Origin: Ureibacillus manganicus DSM 26584
GTDB lineage: Bacteria; Bacillota; Bacilli; Bacillales_A; Planococcaceae
Assembly: GCF_000772945.1 (NCBI RefSeq)
Contig: NZ_JPVN01000001.1
Location: 124,001-188,000, forward strand
Length of the DNA stretch: 64,000 bases
Direction: 5' to 3'
The position numbers and the translations under genes are program-made. Shown here piece after piece: positions 9,487-19,269 of this stretch (position 1 is its first letter; the number at the start of each line of letters is the position of its first letter). A model generated the notes under the pieces. It was given only the letters and a program-made list of their open reading frames with translations, was not told the DNA's origin and made no database searches.

Positions 9487-10194
9487 CTAAGAAATCGGCT
9501 GATTTAAATGTTCACGTAAATCTAAAATGATTTTTTTCTCAAGTCGAGAGATGTAAGATTGCGAAATTCCTAAATGATCAGCAACTTCTTTTTGCGTCAT
9601 TTCTTGTTTTCCATTTAACCCAAAACGACACTCCATGATATATCTTTCTCTTTCGCTCAAGCCATTAATAGCTTGGAACATAGTTGCTCTTTCAATCTTT
9701 TTCTCAACATCATTCATGATGATTTCTTCTTCTGTCCCTAATATATCTGATAATAATAACTCATTTCCATCTGGATCCGAATTTAATGGCTCATCTAAAG
9801 AGACTTCACCTTTCATTCGACTTGTTTTTCTTAAATGCATTAATATTTCATTTTCAATACAGCGGGATGCATAAGTAGCAAGTTTTATATTTTTTTCTGT
9901 GTTAAATGTTTCGATTGCCTTTATAAGTCCAATAGAGCCGATACTTATTAAATCTTCGATTGGTGTGCCTGTATTATCGAATCTTCTAGCAATATAAACA
10001 ACTAGTCTTAAATTTCTTTCGATTAAAGTATCGCGAGCTCGTAAATCCCCATTCATAAAGGCTTCAATAACTGTCATTTCTTCTTCTCTAGTTAATGGTA
10101 CTGGCAATGAATCGTGCCCCCCTATATAGTACGTTCCCTTAGTACGAAACTTACTGAATATTTTTTGAAAAAAAGCTATTACCGTTTTAAACAA
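9487..10194 (-). CDS. sigE: Mother-cell sigma factor pro-SigE
   Basis: SigE drives early mother-cell transcription after processing by SpoIIGA. The N-terminal stretch [25 protein letters not shown] is the amphipathic, membrane-bound pro-sequence (about 20-25 residues, read as [16 protein letters not shown] then GTYYIGG). Region 2 reads [33 protein letters not shown] and [18 protein letters not shown]. Region 4.2 has [14 protein letters not shown]. The length is 235 residues. The start is TTG 10194, with GGGGG 7 nt upstream. It lies 42 nt after spoIIGA, forming the spoIIG operon. Confidence 0.97.
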   Translation of the reverse strand: MFKTVIAFFQKIFSKFRTKGTYYIGGHDSLPVPLTREEEMTVIEAFMNGDLRARDTLIERNLRLVVYIARRFDNTGTPIEDLISIGSIGLIKAIETFNTEKNIKLATYASRCIENEILMHLRKTSRMKGEVSLDEPLNSDPDGNELLLSDILGTEEEIIMNDVEKKIERATMFQAINGLSERERYIMECRFGLNGKQEMTQKEVADHLGISQSYISRLEKKIILDLREHLNQPIS

Positions 10195-10236
10195 TCATTT
10201 TCCCCCTTTATGAAACAATTCAATAAACATATGAAG

Positions 10237-11061
10237 TTAAAGCGCTAAAACGTGTAATATCATTTGTGCATCTTGTGGGTACTTCGCATCATGGCGAGTA
10301 AATACAACGTATTCATCATAAATTTCTTTATTTGTAGTTCCACTTATTTTCAGTCGATCAAATCGAAATGCTAGTACTGTGGACTTCTCTTTTTGCACAG
10401 TGGAGAGTGTCAAAATTCGAATTTTAGGGTAAACATTTGATGGAAACATTCCTAACTGATATGGGTTTTTTTCATCCCAATTTAGCAAAGCATCGTGGAA
10501 TTCACTCGGTAAATTTTTCGATACTGCAGAATACGAGAGGAAATGCACTGGTTTTTGACTCATCGGCTCCAAGCATTCATTACCTGTATCTATAAAACCC
10601 TTTAATTGATATTCTTTTTGTAAAAGTTGTAATTCACAATCTACAACAAACGAATGCTGAATTTTCTCCTGTTTCATACTTCTCCACTTTAGATGAATCG
10701 CAGATAAACTTATGAATGCAATAGACGTACAGAAGATAAAAAACAGAAAATCAGATTGTTTGAGTAAGAAAGGCAATAAACTTGTTAATAAGCCGCCAAG
10801 AAAAAATGTTGCAATGAATAGTACAGTTCCTTGTTTTAATAGTGTTTGAATGTTAAATGAAAACGCTACCCCAATTAGAATGACGAAACTAAGCACAGCT
10901 CCAAGTAAAGAATGATGCAAAATACTTGCGATAAGTCCGCTACAAAATGCACTAATGATCAACCTACTTCGTTTAACATACAACCCCGTTATTTCTTGTG
11001 TGAATTTTAATAAAAAGTAATTGAATAACGTATTGTATAGTACGAGTAATTCTCCAATCAT
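10237..11061 (-). CDS. spoIIGA: Pro-sigma-E processing peptidase SpoIIGA
   Basis: SpoIIGA is a membrane aspartic protease of the septum that cleaves pro-SigE in response to SpoIIR. The N-terminal half has about five hydrophobic segments (residues 5-25, 32-52, 55-70, 78-100, 105-122). The cytosolic half carries the catalytic aspartate in GFIDTGNECLEP (D158, T159, G160). The length of 274 residues is slightly shorter than in B. subtilis. ATG 11061 has GGAGG upstream. It is the first gene of spoIIGA-sigE, and a Spo0A-type control region lies upstream. Confidence 0.95.
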   Translation of the reverse strand: MIGELLVLYNTLFNYFLLKFTQEITGLYVKRSRLIISAFCSGLIASILHHSLLGAVLSFVILIGVAFSFNIQTLLKQGTVLFIATFFLGGLLTSLLPFLLKQSDFLFFIFCTSIAFISLSAIHLKWRSMKQEKIQHSFVVDCELQLLQKEYQLKGFIDTGNECLEPMSQKPVHFLSYSAVSKNLPSEFHDALLNWDEKNPYQLGMFPSNVYPKIRILTLSTVQKEKSTVLAFRFDRLKISGTTNKEIYDEYVVFTRHDAKYPQDAQMILHVLAL

Positions 11062-11083
11062 TTTAGCGTCCTCCTATTGATAG

Positions 11084-11149
11084 ATTATCATTAGAAAGAT
11101 GTAGAAAATGTCAAACGGTCGTACATAATCTAAAAATAATTTTGACAAA
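11084..11149 (-). promoter_or_regulatory. spoIIG control region with Spo0A boxes
   Basis: On the minus strand TTTGTCAAAA (11149-11140) matches the 0A-box TTTGTCRAAA fully. TTGACA (11114-11109) and GATAAT (11089-11084) form a sigma-A-type promoter with a long 19-bp spacer. The opposite strand at 11109-11115 reads TGTCAAA, a partial second 0A box overlapping the -35. A weaker TGTCGAT occurs near 11177. A long promoter spacer and Spo0A activation are known for spoIIG in B. subtilis. Confidence 0.7.
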
Positions 11150-11323
11150 GCGTTTCATAAAGCTTAGAAAATCGACATATTACTCAAAAATAACGAAATT
11201 ATTAATGCAGATTCGCATGATTTCCTCCATAGAATTCGTTAATAAATATTGAAAAACTTGGAAGTTTATCGAATTTCCAAATTCCTTGTATGGCAGCTGA
11301 GAAAATAGATTGTAAAAAAAAAA

Positions 11324-11371
11324 CAGGGACGCACCTTGAAAGAATAGCTATCCTTTCAAGGTGCGTCCCTG
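11324..11371 (-). terminator. Strong terminator after ftsZ
   Basis: A perfect 19-bp stem (CAGGGACGCACCTTGAAAG with its complement) surrounds a 10-nt loop. It is bounded by a long A-run upstream and TTTTAT downstream, so it can act on both strands. On the minus strand it closes the division cluster 12 nt after the ftsZ stop and insulates spoIIGA. Confidence 0.97.
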
Positions 11372-11382
11372 CTTTTATATAA

Positions 11383-12534
11383 TTAACGATTTCGATTACG
11401 GTTTCTTAAAAATGTTGGAATATCTAAAATTTCTTCTTGAGCTTGGTTCGCTTGATTGTTGTTATTATTGCTTCTAATCGGCTCAGTTTGAGGTTGCTCC
11501 AAGCGTTCTCGACTAGTAGTAGTTTGTGTATTTCTTGTTGCACCATTAATAGAGCGTGCTTTTGGTTGTTGATGAACTGTTTCTTCAGTAAATCCTGTTG
11601 CAATAACAGTAACGATAATTTCGTCATTTAAGTTTTCATTAATAACAGAACCAAAGATCATATTCACTTCTTCATCTGATGCAGATGCAACAATATCCGC
11701 AGCTTCTTGCACTTCAAATAAACTTAAATTTGAGCCACCTGTAATGTTCATTATCACACCTTTTGCACCATCGATTGATGTTTCTAAAAGTGGACTTGAA
11801 ATTGCTTTTTTCGCAGCTTCTGTAGCGCGATTTTCACCAGTTGCAATACCGATACCCATTAGCGCAGAACCTTTGTCTGACATAATTGTTTTTACGTCAG
11901 CAAAATCCAAGTTAATTAAACCTGGTGTTGCGATTAAATCTGAAATACCTTGAACACCTTGGCGTAAAACGTTATCAGCTTCACGGAAAGCTTCTAGCAT
12001 TGGAGTGTTCTTATCTACAATTTGTAATAATTTATCGTTCGGAATGACAATAAGTGTATCTACTGCATCTTTCATCGCAGAAATACCACCGATTGCTTGA
12101 GTTTGGCGTTTCTTCCCTTCAAATGAAAACGGACGAGTGACTACCCCAACAGTTAGTGCACCTAAGTCACGAGCAATGGAAGCAATTACAGGTGCAGCAC
12201 CTGTTCCTGTACCGCCTCCCATTCCTGCAGTAACAAAGACCATATCAGCACCACGAAGTACTTCTTCGATTTGTTCACGGCTTTCTTCAGCCGCTTTCTT
12301 ACCAACCTCTGGATTTGCACCTGCACCTAATCCACGCGTTAACTTGTTACCAATCTGTAATTTATATTCAGCTTTTGATAGATTTAAAGCTTGAGCATCA
12401 GTATTAACCGCAATAAAGTCAACACCCTGTACTCCATGTTCAATCATTCTATTTACCGCATTATTACCGCCGCCACCAACGCCAATTACCTTGATGTTAG
12501 CTAGCTGGTCGATAGATGTATCAAATTCCAACAT
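11383..12534 (-). CDS. ftsZ: Cell-division GTPase FtsZ
   Basis: FtsZ is the tubulin-like GTPase that forms the Z ring. The start is ATG 12534 ([20 protein letters not shown]); the in-frame codon six residues upstream overlaps the ribosome-binding region. The tubulin signature GGGTGTG is at residues 106-112. T3 and T7 loops are present ([22 protein letters not shown]). A variable N/Q-rich linker precedes the C-terminal peptide DIPTFLRNR, which binds FtsA and SepF. The length is 383 residues, as usual. It follows ftsA and ends the cluster at a strong terminator. Confidence 0.99.
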   Translation of the reverse strand: MLEFDTSIDQLANIKVIGVGGGGNNAVNRMIEHGVQGVDFIAVNTDAQALNLSKAEYKLQIGNKLTRGLGAGANPEVGKKAAEESREQIEEVLRGADMVFVTAGMGGGTGTGAAPVIASIARDLGALTVGVVTRPFSFEGKKRQTQAIGGISAMKDAVDTLIVIPNDKLLQIVDKNTPMLEAFREADNVLRQGVQGISDLIATPGLINLDFADVKTIMSDKGSALMGIGIATGENRATEAAKKAISSPLLETSIDGAKGVIMNITGGSNLSLFEVQEAADIVASASDEEVNMIFGSVINENLNDEIIVTVIATGFTEETVHQQPKARSINGATRNTQTTTSRERLEQPQTEPIRSNNNNNQANQAQEEILDIPTFLRNRNRNR

Positions 12535-12575
12535 TGTTCTTCCTCCTACCACACTAGTCGTAAAATTTACAGTTT

Positions 12576-13865
12576 CTATTCAAAGAACTTATCAAATAGT
12601 CTCTTTGCTTTGTTGATGACACTTGTTTTATTACTATTATCGGCTTTTTCGACAGAATTTGAATGCTTTTTAGTAGGAGTAGTACTTGCTCCAACTGTTG
12701 CATAAGATGCTTGGGAAGTATTACTTCTACCATAAAACTCATCGTCCATACTAGCATATTTTATTAATCCAACAGCTGTTGTATATGCTGGTTCTCTAAC
12801 ACCAATATAATCCGGTGTATAGACTCTTACACGTGTTTGCATTACTTGACGAGCTAATTGAGCTACACCTTCTACCTGAGCTACACCGCCAGATATTACA
12901 ATCCCACCAGGAAGGTCACGGACTCCTAATCTAGCAAGCTCATCTAATACCAGTTCAAACAATTCTTCTAATCGTACACCGATAATTTCAGAGATATATT
13001 TTTGATTGTACTGATCAACCATATCTGTACCTGATACAGGCACTTCAAATATTTCATCTTCTGAAGCATCATCGTAATAAGCATGTCCAAATTGTTTTTT
13101 TATCTTCTCTGCTTGCTCAGTTGTTGTTTTTAAGATGATGGATAAATCTTTAGTTATATGTTCTCCCCCAACAGGAATGACTCCTGCATGAGTTAAGAGT
13201 CCATCTTCAAAAACTGAAATAGTCGTTGAACCACCACCTAAATCAATGTAGGCAGTCCCCTGATTTTTTTCGTCTTCTGTTAAAGCAAAGAAACCAGCTG
13301 CTAAAGGTTGTAAATAAATCTCTCTAATTTTCAACCCTGAACGCTCCACACATCGCAGTAGGTTATGTAATAAAGTCTTTGATGTCGTGATCATAGTAGC
13401 ATCCATTTCTAGACGTATGCCGATCATTCCACGTGGATCTTTAATTTCATCTAAATTATCAACTATAAATTGTTTGGGTAATAAGTTTACTACTTCTCGT
13501 TCAGGTGGAATCGACATGACTTGTGCGGATTCAATCACTCTTTCTAAATCATCATCCGTAATTTCACGATTATCACTATTAACCGCAACAACCCCTTTTA
13601 CAGATTGTAATGCAGTCTGATTTGATGGAATTCCTAACACTACTTCATTTATAGCAATGCCTGTCATTCGCTCAGCTTCATCAATGGCTTTACGAATGGA
13701 TTGCACCGTTGCATCGATATCAACAATAGCTCCTTTTCGTACTCCGCTGGATTTTACATTTCCGACCCCGATGACATGCAATTGCTCATTATTCACTTCA
13801 CCGATCAACACTTTTATTGAAGATGAGCCTATATCAAGTGAAATATAAATATCTTGGTTTTTCAA
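12576..13865 (-). CDS. ftsA: Cell-division actin-like protein FtsA
   Basis: FtsA is an actin-fold ATPase that tethers FtsZ to the membrane. I place the start at TTG 13865: GGAGGTG lies 8-9 nt upstream, and the resulting N-terminus [16 protein letters not shown] aligns with the B. subtilis start. The longer frame would include the ribosome-binding site. Phosphate-binding motifs are DIGSSSIKV and DLGGGSTT; the adenosine motif is [10 protein letters not shown]. The C-terminal amphipathic helix is [12 protein letters not shown]. The protein has 429 residues. ftsZ follows 41 nt downstream. Confidence 0.97.
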   Translation of the reverse strand: MKNQDIYISLDIGSSSIKVLIGEVNNEQLHVIGVGNVKSSGVRKGAIVDIDATVQSIRKAIDEAERMTGIAINEVVLGIPSNQTALQSVKGVVAVNSDNREITDDDLERVIESAQVMSIPPEREVVNLLPKQFIVDNLDEIKDPRGMIGIRLEMDATMITTSKTLLHNLLRCVERSGLKIREIYLQPLAAGFFALTEDEKNQGTAYIDLGGGSTTISVFEDGLLTHAGVIPVGGEHITKDLSIILKTTTEQAEKIKKQFGHAYYDDASEDEIFEVPVSGTDMVDQYNQKYISEIIGVRLEELFELVLDELARLGVRDLPGGIVISGGVAQVEGVAQLARQVMQTRVRVYTPDYIGVREPAYTTAVGLIKYASMDDEFYGRSNTSQASYATVGASTTPTKKHSNSVEKADNSNKTSVINKAKRLFDKFFE

Positions 13866-13959
13866 CTTCACCGCACCTCCTTCGATTACTCTTACATTCA
13901 TTCTATTGTAAATTAATCATATTGTCTAAGTAATTACTACTTACTATAAGATTTTACCG

Positions 13960-14331
13960 CTAATCTATAGTTTTTTCACTCTTTTTTATATGTCTTTCAT
14001 CCCATTTTTGTATCAAAATTCGTCGAATGACAGCGATATTTTGGAAGAGTCGGACACCAAATGCAAAAATGGCAGCTAAATACAAATCAACACCTAGATG
14101 TACCCCTAAAAAAGCGAGCCCAGCTGCTAACACAATATTAAAGAAAAACCCGGAAATGAATACCTTATCATCATAAACTTGTTGCAAATATGCACGTATA
14201 CCTCCAAATAATGTATCTAGTGCAGCAAGTACTGCGATGGAAAGATAGTTTTCATACATAGAAGGGATTTGGATATCGGTTAACAATCCTAAGGCAAGTC
14301 CTAATATTAATCCTAAAAATGGCAACCACAT
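13960..14331 (-). CDS. sbp: Small basic membrane protein Sbp (DUF1290)
   Basis: This is a 123-residue protein with three or four hydrophobic segments (about 4-20, 28-45, 60-80, 83-100). It carries the family stretch AVLAALDTLFGGIRAYLQ and ends in a basic tail (RRILIQKWDERHIKKSEK). Its location between ylxX and ftsA matches sbp of B. subtilis. The function is unknown; placement suggests a link to division. Confidence 0.9.
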   Translation of the reverse strand: MWLPFLGLILGLALGLLTDIQIPSMYENYLSIAVLAALDTLFGGIRAYLQQVYDDKVFISGFFFNIVLAAGLAFLGVHLGVDLYLAAIFAFGVRLFQNIAVIRRILIQKWDERHIKKSEKTID

Positions 14332-14401
14332 GTTTTATTCCCCTTTATGTTGTTCAATTAAACTTACTGTTTTGTTAACCATTTAAATTTATAACATTTT
14401 G

Positions 14402-15121
14402 CTAAGAAACTCTATCTAAATATAGTAAGTATTCATTTGATAAAGTTCCATCAAATTCTGAAATGGTAATACTTTTTACAGGTTTACCTATACTTAAATT
14501 CAAATTATCAATATAAAAAGCATCTTTAAAAGAAGAAGCATTTAAATAGTTATTTAATTTCTCCGCTTTTTCAAAGCTTTCAGTAATTACTTTAATTTCC
14601 ACTAATGTTTCTCGAATGGGAATACCATTCACTGTCGTTGCGCCATTAATATCTCTAATTGCCGTAGTATGTACTACTCGTTGACCATCTATTTCTACAT
14701 AGAGTCCATCAAAGCGGTTAATTTCGTTTACTAAGCGATATAGTAATTCAGGGGATATTGGTTTTATAGAGAATCCAGATTGTACTAACTCCATTGCTGG
14801 ACTAATTGATAATATAATACCAGGTCCAGTTACTTCCAAAAGTCCTGCTCTTTGCTTTAAAGACTCCACTGTATTTGAAAGAATATCTCCTTGGTCTTCA
14901 GTCTCAGTATTTTTATATTTATTGACTGTATCGTTTAATGTTAATATCTCTGAAAGCAATTGGGAGTGTCTTTTCTTTTCTTCTGATAATGCTTGTCTTA
15001 ACTCCCATGAATCTCGTGTATCTCTTGCAGAAGGTTCTTTCACGGTATTATATTGTATTGCAATCATTAAACCTACAATAAACGACACAATTGTGATTCG
15101 GGTCACTACCTTCTTGTTCAT
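14402..15121 (-). CDS. ylxX: YlxX, DUF881 membrane-anchored protein
   Basis: The 239-residue protein has an N-terminal membrane anchor (ITIVSFIVGLMIAIQY, residues 9-24), a coiled coil (about 40-75) and a DUF881 domain. The domain is marked by GPGIILSI, LLYRLVNEI and the closing stretch TESFEKAEKLNNYLNA. It is a tandem paralogue of ylxW just upstream; the pair sits between divIB and sbp as in B. subtilis. The role is unknown, with the extracytoplasmic domain near the septum by inference. Confidence 0.88.
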   Translation of the reverse strand: MNKKVVTRITIVSFIVGLMIAIQYNTVKEPSARDTRDSWELRQALSEEKKRHSQLLSEILTLNDTVNKYKNTETEDQGDILSNTVESLKQRAGLLEVTGPGIILSISPAMELVQSGFSIKPISPELLYRLVNEINRFDGLYVEIDGQRVVHTTAIRDINGATTVNGIPIRETLVEIKVITESFEKAEKLNNYLNASSFKDAFYIDNLNLSIGKPVKSITISEFDGTLSNEYLLYLDRVS

Positions 15122-15146
15122 CCTGTTCCCCTCCTCAAAAGTCTAG

Positions 15147-15860
15147 TTAACTTTGATTTTCGTTTACAGAAGGAATTGACACTTGTGCACTTCTTTCAAT
15201 TGTTACCACGATTTGGTCATTAATGAGTTGGTCGAAAACTCCACCAACAATTTGTAATGATGATATTAATACTTCAGGATTCCCAACCGCTTCAATTACA
15301 AAAGGAGCAGGATATTGTTTTCCGTCAATTGTAATGACAGGGCCTGTACAATTTATATAAGAGTTTGCTTTAAGCCTTTGCCCATTAATAGTTATAGCTT
15401 CAGCACCGGAAATCTTTAGTTCATTTATCACTTTAAAAATGTGGCTTTCATGAACGATATACTCATTTGGATTTGAATTGTTTGGATTGTACTCAGAATC
15501 ATTTAAGGTGATTCGAATACCTTGTCCAACTGCAGGAATATCACCAAGCATTAATCGCAATTTTTCAGCTTCTTGTAGTAGCACATCATATTCATCTTGA
15601 TTTGAAGCAAAGGATTTTTCATAATCTCTAATCCTCTGATTGAGCTCATTTAATTCTTCAGAAAGTTCCTTATTTCTCTCTTGTTGCTTGATCAATTCCT
15701 CACGGTACGATTCATCTTTTTCTACATAAGGACTCGACAATTGTCGATTATCTTTTGTTAAATTGTAAGAATAACCGATAATAAATCCTGTGATGATGCA
15801 TACAATGAGAATAATCATACTTTTTCTAGAAGGCGGCTTCATATACTTACTTCTACTCAT
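15147..15860 (-). CDS. ylxW: YlxW, DUF881 membrane-anchored protein
   Basis: This is a 237-residue paralogue of YlxX with the same plan: a membrane anchor at about residues 15-31 (MIILIVCIITGFIIGYS), a coiled coil at about 45-100, then a DUF881 domain. Domain motifs include GQGIRITL, VINELKISGAEAITINGQRL and CTGPVITIDGKQYPAPF. ATG 15860 overlaps the end of divIB by 8 nt, so translation is probably coupled. The biochemical function is not known. Confidence 0.88.
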   Translation of the reverse strand: MSRSKYMKPPSRKSMIILIVCIITGFIIGYSYNLTKDNRQLSSPYVEKDESYREELIKQQERNKELSEELNELNQRIRDYEKSFASNQDEYDVLLQEAEKLRLMLGDIPAVGQGIRITLNDSEYNPNNSNPNEYIVHESHIFKVINELKISGAEAITINGQRLKANSYINCTGPVITIDGKQYPAPFVIEAVGNPEVLISSLQIVGGVFDQLINDQIVVTIERSAQVSIPSVNENQS

Positions 15861-16722
15861 TTGCTAACACTTCCTGTTCATCTGTATTAGCATTGTTATC
15901 ATTTGTAGGTAAATCTAAATCTAATGGTTGTTCAGAATTATCTTGTGTGTCTTCTGAATTTTTAAATGAATATTCTTCTGTATAGGATCTATAGAATGTC
16001 CCAACTTCAATATCAATAATGCCTTTTTCATATTCTGCAGCATTTTCAATCTGTGCAACAATTGATGGATAATAGTTTAGTTTTTCTGACAATGAAGTGA
16101 TTTCTGCCCTCACCTCATACCCATCATTCATAAATAACGTGATGGCATAAGGATCAGATTCTGTAGGGGTTGAATTGATTTGAGAAATCATTGCTAAAAC
16201 AGTTGGCTCAAGATCTGCAAGTTCCTTCAACAGTCGTTGTCGTTTGTCATTATCATCAAATGCTAAAAAAATTGGAGCGTCTATAGGCGCATTTGTGCTG
16301 GATTCTTTAAATATGACTCCATTTTCCAATATTGGATAAAAGATATTGTTTTCAGAAATGTAAGCTACCTTTTGCCATTCCTCAATTTTAATGTCTACTG
16401 TAGTAAGCCACTGTTTACTTACATCTACTTCTTTCACCCAGTCTAACTTTTTTATATATTCCTCAATTTCTTTCTCCTTAAAACTCCACATTGATTGTCC
16501 CATTTGTAAACCGGATTGTTTTATGTATACATCCTCACCAACAATGGCTGAACCCTTCACATTGATGGTATTTATGTCACTATACGGAGATTGGAAATAA
16601 AGGAGTAAAAATAAGGTGATAAAAAATAATGTAATTAAACTTATAAATTTTTTATTCGTTCTTCTTCTTCTTTTTTCCCGCAGCGTTGGAATACGATCTT
16701 CTATATCGATTATTTTTTCCAT
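15853..16722 (-). CDS. divIB: Cell-division protein DivIB (FtsQ-type)
   Basis: DivIB is a bitopic protein of the divisome that works with FtsL and DivIC to regulate septal synthesis. ATG 16722 is preferred, with GGAGGAG 5-10 nt upstream. A basic cytoplasmic tail (REKRRRRTNKKF) precedes the membrane span (about 27-45, ISLITLFFITLFLLLYF). The POTRA domain follows (INTINVKGSAIVGEDVYI, WVKEVDVSKQWLTTVDIKIEEW read in parts), then the beta domain and an acidic tail. The length is 289 residues. murG and murB, its usual upstream neighbours, are not here. Confidence 0.93.
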   Translation of the reverse strand: MEKIIDIEDRIPTLREKRRRRTNKKFISLITLFFITLFLLLYFQSPYSDINTINVKGSAIVGEDVYIKQSGLQMGQSMWSFKEKEIEEYIKKLDWVKEVDVSKQWLTTVDIKIEEWQKVAYISENNIFYPILENGVIFKESSTNAPIDAPIFLAFDDNDKRQRLLKELADLEPTVLAMISQINSTPTESDPYAITLFMNDGYEVRAEITSLSEKLNYYPSIVAQIENAAEYEKGIIDIEVGTFYRSYTEEYSFKNSEDTQDNSEQPLDLDLPTNDNNANTDEQEVLANE

Positions 16723-16802
16723 TTTTACTCCTCCTCCCAAACAACTATCCCTCGCGCAACTACCATCAGTGGTGGAATAACCCCACTGATAGAAGTGTCA
16801 CT

Positions 16803-17891
16803 TTATGATTTTGTTTCAACTCGATTTGAAAAACTAATTACAATTGCAACTATAAACCAAATAATCATTAGTGATGTTCCACCATAACTAATGAATGGTA
16901 AAGTCACTCCTGTAACTGGTATAAGACCAATAACTACTCCAATATTTAAACAAGCTTGGAAACCAATCATACTAACTAACGATACTACTGCATAGAAATG
17001 AGAACTTTGCGTCGCTTGCATAGCTAGTCCTACGCCCGAATATATAAACAGTCCAAAAAGTAGTAGTACTACGCAGCCACCAAAAAAACCAATTTCCTCC
17101 AAAATAATAGAGAAGATAAAATCATTTTGCGGTTCCGGTAAGTACAAGAATTTTTGACGACTATCTCCAAATCCATGACCTAATAATCCAGCAGGTCCAA
17201 TTGCAAGCATCGATTGAACTCCTTGGAACCCAGCACCTAAAGGGTCACCCCACGGATCAATAAAGGCAAAAATTCGCTGCAGTCGATAAGGTGCAGACAT
17301 GATTAATGCCGCTAACCCTACTACACCAAGTGCAATAATTCCAACATATAATTTAACTGGATATCGAGCGACAAAAAATAACATAAATGCTGAAACAATT
17401 AAGATAAAAACTGAACCAAAGTCTGGCTGTAACATGATTAATGCACAAGGAATGATTAAAATTAGAAAATGCTTTACTTGAACAACTCGTTCACTATTTC
17501 TTACTTTGCTAAGTAAAAAGCTTAAATACATTAAAGTAGTAATCTTCACCAATTCTGCTGGTTGCATTGTTAGTGGACCTAAACCAATCCAACTTTGTGA
17601 ACCATTACGAGAAAGGCCAATTCCCGGAACTAAAACAAGTACTAATAAAATTAATGAAATGATATATAAAGTAATCCACGTTTTTTCCTCAGTGAATAAT
17701 GACATTTTTATCACTGTAAAGAAAACGATCAGTGCTATAACTAAGTATATCGATTGTCTTATATAGAAAGGCGTATCTCCTTCATAATGAACCTGACTCC
17801 AATATGTTCCAGCAGAAAAAATAAACAGCACTCCAACTACTGATAACAATATGCTCGAGATGATGAAAAGCCTCTTATAAGTAAATTTCAG
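16803..17891 (-). CDS. spoVE: SEDS glycosyltransferase SpoVE/FtsW
   Basis: SEDS proteins polymerise lipid II into glycan strands together with a class B PBP. The frame is closed upstream by TAA at 17894-17892. The first plausible start is CTG 17891, with AAAGGA 8-12 nt upstream; it keeps a full first membrane span (LFIISSILLSVVGVLFIF). The next start, TTG 17849, would cut that span. Family motifs are NGSQSWIGLGPLTMQPAEL, LQPDFGSV, LPEPQNDFIF and TLPFISYGG. This gives 362 residues, ten predicted spans. It follows murD as spoVE does; a second SEDS gene lies at 56715-57902. Confidence 0.88.
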   Translation of the reverse strand: MKFTYKRLFIISSILLSVVGVLFIFSAGTYWSQVHYEGDTPFYIRQSIYLVIALIVFFTVIKMSLFTEEKTWITLYIISLILLVLVLVPGIGLSRNGSQSWIGLGPLTMQPAELVKITTLMYLSFLLSKVRNSERVVQVKHFLILIIPCALIMLQPDFGSVFILIVSAFMLFFVARYPVKLYVGIIALGVVGLAALIMSAPYRLQRIFAFIDPWGDPLGAGFQGVQSMLAIGPAGLLGHGFGDSRQKFLYLPEPQNDFIFSIILEEIGFFGGCVVLLLFGLFIYSGVGLAMQATQSSHFYAVVSLVSMIGFQACLNIGVVIGLIPVTGVTLPFISYGGTSLMIIWFIVAIVISFSNRVETKS

Positions 17892-17916
17892 TTATGGCAT
17901 CCTTTCTTAACAGTAC

Positions 17917-19269
17917 TTAATTTAGTTTCATAACAGCTTCTATAAAGACATCTCCGCGCACTTCGAAATTCGGATATTGGTCCCAACTTGCACATGCAGG
18001 AGATAATAAAATAATATTTCCTTGATTTGAAATCGTTGCAGCTTTCTGAACAGCATCCTCTACATCTTCTGCTTCTATCGCAACTTTCACACCACAAGAA
18101 CGAGCAAATTCTATGAAACGCTCCTTTGTTTCTCCAAAAGCAACAACACCTTCGACATTTTTCATGGAGTCACGTAATTCTTCGAAGGAATGACCGCGAT
18201 CGAGACCTCCAGCCAATAATATTGTTGGTGCAGTAAATGCATCGAGAGCAACTTTTGTAGCTAAGCAATTAGTCGCTTTAGAATCGTTATAAATTTTTCT
18301 TCCTTGCCACTCGCGAACAAATTGAGTACGATGACGAACGCCAGTAAATGTTTTAAGTACTTCTTCCATTTTCTCTTTATCACATCCATAAAGTATGGAT
18401 GCTGCAAGTGCTGCTAATATATTTTCTAGATTATGTTTACCAGGAAGGGCGATAATTGATCTGTCAATAAATGGTTCCCCTTGCCAGTAAATTGTTGTTT
18501 CGTCAGCACTAATTCCTTCTTCTGTTCTATGATCTGAATTAAATGGTACTTTTTTAGCTTTTGAATCCTTTACTGACTCCCTAAGAACCTCTTGATTTGT
18601 ATTAAAAATTAACCAATCAGATTCATCTTGATTTTTAGTAATATTCAACTTTGCATTTCTGTATTCATCAAAAGTTCCATGATAGTCCAGATGAGCATCA
18701 TATAAATTAGTTAAAATTGCAATTTTTGGTTTGAACTTTTGAATCCCCATTAATTGAAATGAAGATAATTCAATTACAATACAGTCATCTTTCGTTGCTT
18801 CTTTAGCCACACTGCAAGCAACAGTTCCAATGTTTCCTGCAATACGAGGATTTCTGTGCCCGTTATTTAACATTTCGTAAATTAACGTTGTTGTAGTCGT
18901 TTTTCCATTTGTTCCAGTAATCCCTATGAATGGTGCTTCACTTATTAAATAAGCTAGCTCAACTTCAGTAATAACTGGCAACTTTCGCTCAATAGCATTT
19001 TTTATAATTGGATTACTATATGGTATCCCTGGGTTTTTAACTATCAATTCAAAGCCTTCATCAAGTAAATCTTCCGGATGTCTACCACAAATAACAGTTA
19101 TCCCTTTTTGTAATAGACTTTGAGCTTGTGGGTTTTCCTCAAAAGGCTTCGAATCGTTGACTGTAACAAACGCACCTAATTCATGCAGCAGTTCTGCAGC
19201 AGCAACCCCACTTTTCGCAAGCCCTAAAACCAGTACTTTTTTAAATTGTAATTGTGCATATTGAATCAT
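17917..19269 (-). CDS. murD: UDP-MurNAc-L-alanine:D-glutamate ligase MurD
   Basis: MurD adds D-glutamate to UDP-MurNAc-Ala, using ATP, in peptidoglycan precursor synthesis. The start is ATG 19269 (MIQYAQLQFKKVLVLGLAKS), overlapping the mraY stop as ATGA; the longer frame runs back into mraY. The Rossmann-like N-domain has VLVLGLAKSGVAA. The ATP loop is GITGTNGKTTTT (near residue 116). Central-domain motifs are PGKHNLENILAA and YNDSKATN, with LLAGGLDRG in the C-domain. The length of 450 residues is typical. Confidence 0.98.
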   Translation of the reverse strand: MIQYAQLQFKKVLVLGLAKSGVAAAELLHELGAFVTVNDSKPFEENPQAQSLLQKGITVICGRHPEDLLDEGFELIVKNPGIPYSNPIIKNAIERKLPVITEVELAYLISEAPFIGITGTNGKTTTTTLIYEMLNNGHRNPRIAGNIGTVACSVAKEATKDDCIVIELSSFQLMGIQKFKPKIAILTNLYDAHLDYHGTFDEYRNAKLNITKNQDESDWLIFNTNQEVLRESVKDSKAKKVPFNSDHRTEEGISADETTIYWQGEPFIDRSIIALPGKHNLENILAALAASILYGCDKEKMEEVLKTFTGVRHRTQFVREWQGRKIYNDSKATNCLATKVALDAFTAPTILLAGGLDRGHSFEELRDSMKNVEGVVAFGETKERFIEFARSCGVKVAIEAEDVEDAVQKAATISNQGNIILLSPACASWDQYPNFEVRGDVFIEAVMKLN

